A stretch of 64,000 bases of DNA from the NCBI RefSeq assembly GCF_000963925.1, contig NZ_BAMV01000006.1, positions 23,932 to 87,931 of the forward strand, given 5' to 3'. Below are positions 57,493 through 64,000 of this stretch, one piece after another (position 1 is the first letter of the stretch; the number at the start of each line of letters is the position of its first letter). A program made the translations under genes and the position numbers. A model generated the notes under the pieces. It made no database searches, was not told the DNA's origin, and saw nothing but the letters and a program-made list of their open reading frames with translations. The stretch comes from Acetobacter cibinongensis (GTDB lineage: Bacteria; Pseudomonadota; Alphaproteobacteria; Acetobacterales; Acetobacteraceae).

Positions 57493-58056
57493 TTAGCTTT
57501 CCAGTTCCGTGTCCCAGTACAGGTAGTCGCGCCAGCTTTCATGCAGATAATTGGGCGGGAAAGCACGCCCGTTTTCCTGCAAATGCCAGGAGGTGGGGCG
57601 TTCTGGTTGGGTGCGCGGCACCATACCAATCCGGTGCGGCAAGTGTGGCCCTTTGCGTAAATTGCAGGCTCCACAGGCTGTGACTACGTTTTCCCACGTG
57701 GTGCGGCCACCCTTACACCGGGGGATGACATGGTCGAACGTCAGGTCGTGGGTGGGAAAATGTTGCCCACAATACTGGCAGGAAAAATTATCACGCAAAA
57801 AGACGTTAAAGCGGGTGAAGGCTGGTTTGCGGGCTGAGGGAATATAGTCTTTGAGGGCAATGACGCTAGGCAGGCGGAAGGTACGCTGCGGAGAATGAAC
57901 CTCTGCATCATATTCGCTCAATACGGAAACACGATCCAGACAAACGGCTTTGATAGTGTCCTGCCATGACCAGAGAGACAATGGAAAGTAGGAGAGCGGA
58001 CGAAAATCCGCATTCAAGACCAGTGCCGGAAAGTTCAGCATACTGCCGTCAGCCAA
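57493..58056 (-). CDS. HNH endonuclease family protein
   Basis: A 187-residue protein. The N-terminal part reads FPALVLNADFRPLSYFPLSLWSWQDTIKAV, and the HNH core is FLRDNFSCQYCGQHF, then DLTFDHVIPRCKGGRTTWENVVTACGACNLRKG. The four Cys (CQYC, CGAC) bind zinc and DHV supplies the catalytic His. This type is conserved and single-copy in Alphaproteobacteria, so it is likely a housekeeping nuclease rather than a mobile element or defence gene. Confidence 0.9.
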   Translation of the reverse strand: MADGSMLNFPALVLNADFRPLSYFPLSLWSWQDTIKAVCLDRVSVLSEYDAEVHSPQRTFRLPSVIALKDYIPSARKPAFTRFNVFLRDNFSCQYCGQHFPTHDLTFDHVIPRCKGGRTTWENVVTACGACNLRKGPHLPHRIGMVPRTQPERPTSWHLQENGRAFPPNYLHESWRDYLYWDTELES

Positions 58057-58273
58057 GGCGTGCCTCCTTGTTTTCTCAGGGGCGCACCATCTACACGGGC
58101 GTTAAAACTCTGAACGGAACGCCTGTGGTTAGTGCGTCGTCGAGATCAATACTTTAAGCAAGTATTGCAGATTACCAGAAGACGGGCAAGAATAGGGGTA
58201 AGTATTTCATAAAACAGTATTATTTCTTTGTCTGGCTAATAGCCCACTTTGTTCGGGCACCATAAGGGAGGGT

Positions 58274-59140
58274 ATGCACCGTATGTGGGTTACGCGTTTT
58301 GCACCGAGTCCAACGGGTTACTTGCATTTGGGGCATGTTGCTTCCGCAATGGCGGGGTGGAAATACGCCCGGCCAGATGGTCAATGGCTTGTCCGGATGG
58401 AGGATATAGACCCCCAACGCTGCAAACCCTTCTACGCGGATGCATTGTTGGAAGATCTGGCGTGGCTTGGTCTGAGGTCTGACGGGCCGGTTCTGTCTCA
58501 ATCCGCCCGCATGGCGCACTACGCGCAGACAGTACAAACATTGACGGAGATGGGGGTTATGTATCCCTGCTTCTGCACGCGGTCCGATATCTTGCGGGAT
58601 AATGCAGACATGTTTTCTGCACCGCATGCGGCTCCTGACGGTAGTCTGCTCTATCCGGGCACATGCAGGCATATGGCTCCGGCGCAGCGGGAAGACTTGC
58701 TTGCAGCAGGTCGGCCTCATGTCCTGCGGCTGGATATGGACAGAGCTTTACGTGTGGCATCCACTCAGAAAAAAGAACTGCTTCATTACCATGACCTTCA
58801 GCGGGGGAGGGTCATGTGTCAGCCTCAGTTGTTTGGGGATGTTGTGCTGGCGCGGCGGGATGTTCCGGCCTCCTATCATCTCTGTGTAACCCATGATGAC
58901 GCCGCGCAGGGCATTACGCTTGTGACTCGTGGGGAAGATTTACGACCTGCAACAGACCTGCATTGCCTTTTGCAGGCGCTTATGGGGTGGCCTACCCCAC
59001 ATTATGCTTTTCATCCTCTCTTATGTGGCGCAGATGGCAAGCGTTTAGCCAAGCGGGACGGGGCCAAGGCTGTGCGGGCCATGCGAGATGCAGGCATGAG
59101 CCCTGAAGCGGTTCGTGCGGCAGCGGGTTTTGACGCCTGA
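58274..59140 (+). CDS. gluQ: Glutamyl-Q tRNA(Asp) synthetase
   Basis: A 288-residue GluRS paralogue lacking the anticodon-binding domain. It has the class I motif FAPSPTGYLHLGHVASAM, RMEDIDPQR, the zinc-site CFC (PCFCTRSD), YPGTCRH, and the KRLAKRDGA variant of KMSKS. It activates glutamate without tRNA and puts it on the queuosine base of tRNA-Asp. It has its own leader and no close partner; dksA, common beside gluQ in enterics, is absent. Confidence 0.95.
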   Translation: MHRMWVTRFAPSPTGYLHLGHVASAMAGWKYARPDGQWLVRMEDIDPQRCKPFYADALLEDLAWLGLRSDGPVLSQSARMAHYAQTVQTLTEMGVMYPCFCTRSDILRDNADMFSAPHAAPDGSLLYPGTCRHMAPAQREDLLAAGRPHVLRLDMDRALRVASTQKKELLHYHDLQRGRVMCQPQLFGDVVLARRDVPASYHLCVTHDDAAQGITLVTRGEDLRPATDLHCLLQALMGWPTPHYAFHPLLCGADGKRLAKRDGAKAVRAMRDAGMSPEAVRAAAGFDA

Positions 59141-59298
59141 CCCGTCAAGAATATGCTAAATATGCTGTAAATTGATCAAAAATTACGTTTGGACTGTTCC
59201 GCCACGGCATGAAGCGTTTTAGTGTGCGTCCGGAGCGGTCGCATCGTATCTTTTTCTGCCCGCTTTGGTTGCCAAGACAACCTTCATGCAAACACTGA

Positions 59299-60522
<1,224 letters not shown>

Positions 60523-60525
60523 TTT

Positions 60526-61731
60526 ATGGCTCGGTCTTTCGCTCATAGGCTTGCAGGGCTTCCTGCTCCCGCCACCATAGAGATGGCGCGTCGTGCCCGT
60601 ATGTTACGGGCAGAGGGCAAGCCTGTAATCTCTCTCGCTTTGGGGGAGCCGGACTTTCCCACGCCCGCCGCCGTTATTGAGGCTGCTAATCAGGCAGCCT
60701 TGGCGGGGCAGACCAAGTACCCGCCCGTTGATGGCACGCCAGCTTTGAAAGAGGCCGTGGCACGCAAGCTCCTGCGTGATAACGCGCTAACCTATACCTC
60801 AGATGAGATCATGGTCTCCAACGGTGGCAAGCAGGTTATTTTCAACGCATTTATGGCCACCCTCAATGAGGGTGACGAGGTTGTTGTCCCTACGCCATAT
60901 TGGGTCAGTTACCCCTTAATTGCCCGTATGTTTGGGGGTGTTCCTGTTTATGCACCCTGCCGAGAAGAAGATGGTTTCCGGCTTAATGCGCAGGTGTTGG
61001 CGCAGGCCATTACACCCCGCACACGGTGGGTTGTTTTGAACTTTCCTAATAACCCCACAGGTGCCGTCTGCTCCAAAGCGGATATCGAGGCGGTAGCCGA
61101 GGTGTTGCGGCAGCATCCGGATGTCTGGATTTTATCAGACGAAATTTACGAGCATCTTGTGTTTGACGGTGCGCAGGCGTTTTCCATTGCCGCAGTGGCG
61201 TCGGATTTAAAAGAGCGCACCATTACACTGAATGGCGTGTCAAAAGCTTACGCCATGACCGGCTGGCGTGTCGGGTTTGCGGGTGGACCGAAGGACCTGA
61301 TTGCCGCCATGCGCGGTGTGCAGGGGAACGCAACATCCGGGGTGTGCAGTATTGCGCAGGCTGCGGCTGCGGCGGCTTTGGATGGGCCAACGGATCTGGT
61401 GCGGGATATGGCCCAGACCTATAGCCGCCGCCGAAAAATGGTGGTGGAGGCCTTACGCGCCATACCCGGCCTAACCTGTGCCATGCCAGAGGGAGCGTTT
61501 TACGCCTATCCCGGTATTGCAGGTTGCCTTGGGCGAACAACAGCCGGTGGTGCGCGGATTGAAAGTGACCACGATTTTGCCGTGGCGTTTCTGGAAGAAG
61601 AAGGCGTGGCAACTGTGCCGGGTTCTGCCTTTGGCCTCTCCCCCTATCTCCGGCTGTCCTGTGCAACAAGCGATGCCGTTTTACAGCAGGCGTGTGCCAG
61701 CCTGGCACGGTTTGTACAGAACCTGCGCTAA
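60526..61731 (+). CDS. Aminotransferase class I, tandem paralogue
   Basis: A 401-residue paralogue of the gene before it, with the same blocks: ISLALGEPDFPTPAAV, SNGGKQVIFNAF, VLNFPNNPTGAVCS, WILSDEIYEHLVFDG and the PLP Lys in [18 protein letters not shown]. Many positions differ between the two, so they diverged long ago and may take different substrates. It begins 3 nt after the first stop and is clearly co-transcribed. Confidence 0.93.
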   Translation: MARSFAHRLAGLPAPATIEMARRARMLRAEGKPVISLALGEPDFPTPAAVIEAANQAALAGQTKYPPVDGTPALKEAVARKLLRDNALTYTSDEIMVSNGGKQVIFNAFMATLNEGDEVVVPTPYWVSYPLIARMFGGVPVYAPCREEDGFRLNAQVLAQAITPRTRWVVLNFPNNPTGAVCSKADIEAVAEVLRQHPDVWILSDEIYEHLVFDGAQAFSIAAVASDLKERTITLNGVSKAYAMTGWRVGFAGGPKDLIAAMRGVQGNATSGVCSIAQAAAAAALDGPTDLVRDMAQTYSRRRKMVVEALRAIPGLTCAMPEGAFYAYPGIAGCLGRTTAGGARIESDHDFAVAFLEEEGVATVPGSAFGLSPYLRLSCATSDAVLQQACASLARFVQNLR

Positions 61732-61998
61732 ACAAAAAGAAGTTTCCGGGAGGCATGGCTAAGAAATTGGCCCTGCTTTTTTGCGCTCAGCACAGCGTGA
61801 GAGACCATTTGTACGCGTCATAAATCAGGTTTTGGAAAATTACAGAATTATTATGTTAGTGTGTCCTTATGTTTATGTTTGTAAAATACGCTGAAAAAAT
61901 AAAGGTTTCAGGAAATCTGTAACTGAAAATTAAGATTTGGCAGATAGCGTTTGTTGTGTTTCGCAGAACATATACGACCTTCATGGAAGCCTGAAGCC

Positions 61999-63744
61999 AT
62001 GCCAGTTGAGCTTGATATTCAGGGCGTTACCTCATCAAACGCCAGTATTGAAAAAGAGAATTTTCACACAAATTTTAGCGCTATTTCCTGTGCGCGGGAC
62101 AAAGCAAATATGGTTTGCTCGCCCGCCCAGAAAACTTCTCCTACGGCACAGGTTTATCATGCTGTGCGCCATGGCGTGAATGTCACTGTGGTTGCAGATG
62201 GCGTCATGACTTTTGGGCCGGAGGGCACGGCATCACTGGTCGGTTTGTCTTCTGCTCTTTATGTCGAGGCAGGAGCAGGCGTTAGTCATGCTGTTGTGCG
62301 CTGCGGGGAAACCCTGATGATGGAAGAAGGGAGTGCAATAGAAGATATCCTGATAGTGGAAGAAGGGGCACATGCTGTGGTGCCTGCAACTGCGGGGGGA
62401 GTTATCCAGCTTTGCGGTGCTGAAAATAATAGCTTGATTTTAACAGGAAATAAAAAATCGAATTTATTTATAAAAGGTTTTCTTGAAAACGATAATGCTG
62501 ACAGTATTACGCTGTCGGATGTAAAAGCGGCTGACATTGCTAGTCTGCGTTTTTCAGATCTTGATCATGTGACATTAAATTTTGTGGATGGTCAAAACTT
62601 TGACTTGGCTGTTGCCGGTATAGGGCGGCTTGATCCAAGGAAACAATCAGAAAAAATGGTGAGTTACACCAAGCCAGTCTGTTTTCTGGCAGGCACTTTG
62701 TTGCGTACTCCCAAAGGGGATGTGCCGATAGAAATGCTGACACCGGGTGATGTCATCAGCATTTATGATGTTTCTGGTCAAAACTGGGAAACACGCAAAA
62801 TTATATGGTCTGGTAGCAAGCGTTTACAGGTTCGGACCGATCGACCTGAAGATGAGGCAGGTTACCCTGTGCGTATTCTGAAAAACGCTCTGGCAGAGGG
62901 TGTGCCGTATAAGGATATGCTGGTAACATCTGATCATTCTCTATTTTTTGAGACAATGTTTGTGCCGGTCAGAATGTTGGTCAATGGGCACTCTATTTTT
63001 TATGATCGTACAGTAAGCGCTTACACATATTATCATGTTGAGACAGAACATCATTCTATCATCATGGCCGATGGTGCTTTGACGGAAAGTTTTCTGGACA
63101 CAGAAAATCAGCGCCTGTTTTACCAGACGACAGACGTTGTAAAGCTGCGTTGTGGCCGTTTGACGTGGGAGCGTGATGGCGCTGTGCCGCGTGTGACAAC
63201 TCGTGCGGCGGTAGAGCCTGTTTATCACCGCCTTGCAGAGCGTGCGCAGGAAAAGCAGTTTCCATGCCGTAAACCGGCCTTTGACATTACGTTTGATCCA
63301 GACCTGCATTTGCAGACAGACCAAGGGCAGATCGTTACCATGGCGCGCAAGGTGGGTAGCAGTGTCATGTTCATGCTGCCAGCCACCGTGCGGAACGTAA
63401 AACTCTGTTCACGCACCAGCAGGAAATCTGACAGCATTGGGCCGTTTGTTGATGACCGGCGGGAGTGGGGGGTGCTTGTGGGAGAAATAGCGCTGCTGGA
63501 CACAACGCGCTCTGCTCCGGTCAAAATACACCTCACAACCGCAGAGCTTGAGGGCTGGGCGGATCTGGAAAGCACGGAAGGCCGATGGACCACCGGCAGC
63601 GCAGTTCTGCCGCTTCAGCATCGCGCGACAAGAGGATTTATGATCTTGTCGGTAAAAATTCTGGCTGGCGGGCCTTATGCCGTCATCGCGTCACGTGAAG
63701 AGCAGAACCCTGCTCCCGTAAGCGCTGCTCCGTTTGCTGCTTAG
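61999..63744 (+). CDS. Hint-domain protein
   Basis: About 581 residues from ATG 61999; an earlier TTG frame start (61951) is less likely. Residues about 40-200 have repetitive beta-rich sequence (VVADGVMTFGPEGTASLVGLSSALYVEAGAG in parts) like short beta-helical adhesin repeats. The Hint_2 domain starts at PVCFLAGTLLRTPKGDVPIEMLTPGDVISIYD with its conserved Cys, then LVTSDHSLFFETMFVPVRMLVNG and the late HHSIIMADGALTESF. Hint domains can self-cleave or bind protein. The C-terminal 200 residues are not recognised. No signal peptide is evident. Such Hint proteins are numerous in acetic acid bacteria. Confidence 0.85.
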   Translation: MPVELDIQGVTSSNASIEKENFHTNFSAISCARDKANMVCSPAQKTSPTAQVYHAVRHGVNVTVVADGVMTFGPEGTASLVGLSSALYVEAGAGVSHAVVRCGETLMMEEGSAIEDILIVEEGAHAVVPATAGGVIQLCGAENNSLILTGNKKSNLFIKGFLENDNADSITLSDVKAADIASLRFSDLDHVTLNFVDGQNFDLAVAGIGRLDPRKQSEKMVSYTKPVCFLAGTLLRTPKGDVPIEMLTPGDVISIYDVSGQNWETRKIIWSGSKRLQVRTDRPEDEAGYPVRILKNALAEGVPYKDMLVTSDHSLFFETMFVPVRMLVNGHSIFYDRTVSAYTYYHVETEHHSIIMADGALTESFLDTENQRLFYQTTDVVKLRCGRLTWERDGAVPRVTTRAAVEPVYHRLAERAQEKQFPCRKPAFDITFDPDLHLQTDQGQIVTMARKVGSSVMFMLPATVRNVKLCSRTSRKSDSIGPFVDDRREWGVLVGEIALLDTTRSAPVKIHLTTAELEGWADLESTEGRWTTGSAVLPLQHRATRGFMILSVKILAGGPYAVIASREEQNPAPVSAAPFAA

Positions 63745-63753
63745 GCACGTTGT

Positions 63754-63999
63754 TTACGAGGATACAGAGCGTAAAAAGCGCAAAACACAGTTGCCTGCAT
63801 TGGTGTAGCTGTAGTTTTGCGCACTGCTGTAAATGGTGAAGTCGTTAGCCTGTACGATCTGGGTTTCGGTATCAAAGTCGAGCTGGAGTGTGCCTTCAAG
63901 CACAAAGATCATCTCGTGCCAGCCCTCAGGGTCGGGGTCTGCCTTGTAATGCTCCCCAACATCCAGTGACCAGATCCAAAGCTGGGTGTCCTGCCTGGC
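63754..63999 (-). CDS. C-terminal part of a cupin-type regulator (partial)
   Basis: The minus strand is open from the window edge to TAA at 63754-63756, giving the last 81 residues. It is a cupin_2 barrel (WIWSLDVGEHYKADPDPEGWHEMIFVLEGTLQLDFD in parts), the sensor half of HTH_XRE-cupin regulators. The HTH would lie outside the window. It is convergent with the Hint gene, 9 nt apart. Confidence 0.75.
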   Translation of the reverse strand, partial: ARQDTQLWIWSLDVGEHYKADPDPEGWHEMIFVLEGTLQLDFDTETQIVQANDFTIYSSAQNYSYTNAGNCVLRFLRSVSS

Positions 64000-64000
64000 G

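Noticed and set aside
57493..58056. HNH endonuclease as part of a mobile intron, intein or restriction system
   Set aside because: The protein is a stand-alone type conserved in Alphaproteobacteria, with no methylase, reverse transcriptase or split gene around it.
61999..63744. Intein
   Set aside because: The Hint domain is not inserted in a host gene and lacks the C-terminal Asn-Cys/Ser/Thr splice junction; the gene is a free-standing Hint_2 protein.

Overview
The window looks like chromosomal DNA of an acetic acid bacterium (Alphaproteobacteria, Acetobacteraceae, most likely Acetobacter or a close relative). The evidence is the moderately high G+C content, the alphaproteobacterial order infA-maf-RNase E/G-yacG-tRNA-Phe, a hopanoid C-3 methylase (HpnR) typical of 3-methylhopanoid makers such as Acetobacter, a Hint-domain protein of a type common in this family, and a TonB receptor paired with DUF3649/PepSY/DUF3325 genes. 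No rRNA, insertion sequence or intact prophage is visible.

Layout. 1-2000: end of a membrane transporter, tRNA-Ala, yggT, a 43-residue protein, a phage P5-like muramidase-type gene and tRNA-Phe. 1.8-9.1 kb (minus): yacG, a short RNase E/G, maf, infA, hisD, hisG and rne. 9.5-12.3 kb: a Tat-type amidase and an S10 serine carboxypeptidase. 12.3-16.8 kb: a siderophore-uptake locus, with a TonB receptor divergent from three small membrane genes. 16.9-18.6 kb: accessory-looking small membrane proteins, a DnaA-box-like cluster and tRNA-Leu. 18.9-26.0 kb: an NDUFA9-like protein and gltD-gltB. 26.28-26.37 kb: a two-repeat, one-spacer CRISPR remnant of subtype I-F form, with no cas genes nearby. 26.5-33 kb: pepF, an ABC1 kinase, a lipoprotein, ispH, thrB and rnhA. 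33-41.4 kb: TraB/GumN, a MotA/MotB/OmpA-like trio, nadK, two glycosyltransferases and a TPR protein. 41.4-44.1 kb: thrS and infC; infC appears to start at AUA. 44.1-51.4 kb: a SIMPL pair, a two-component system, an AI-2E-type permease, an ABC-F ATPase and ndk. 51.8-64 kb: hpnR, a LysR/SDR divergon, a UbiC-like protein, a copper-chaperone-like protein, HNH, gluQRS, two tandem aminotransferases, a Hint protein and the end of a cupin regulator.

Most of the window is housekeeping: translation (infA, infC, thrS, gluQ, three tRNAs), RNA decay (rne, short RNase E/G), nitrogen and amino-acid metabolism (gltBD, hisDG, thrB, aminotransferases) and isoprenoid/hopanoid chemistry (ispH, hpnR). Many neighbours are coupled by 4-nt ATGA/GTGA overlaps (maf/RNase, DUF3649/PepSY/DUF3325, kinase/regulator, 118-aa/SIMPL, TPR/GT9). 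The least ordinary pieces are the CRISPR I-F remnant, the AUA start of infC, the non-flagellar MotAB-like trio, the DnaA-box cluster beside tRNA-Leu, and small phage-lysis-like genes near tRNA genes. Functions are read from motifs and family knowledge; no database search was possible.
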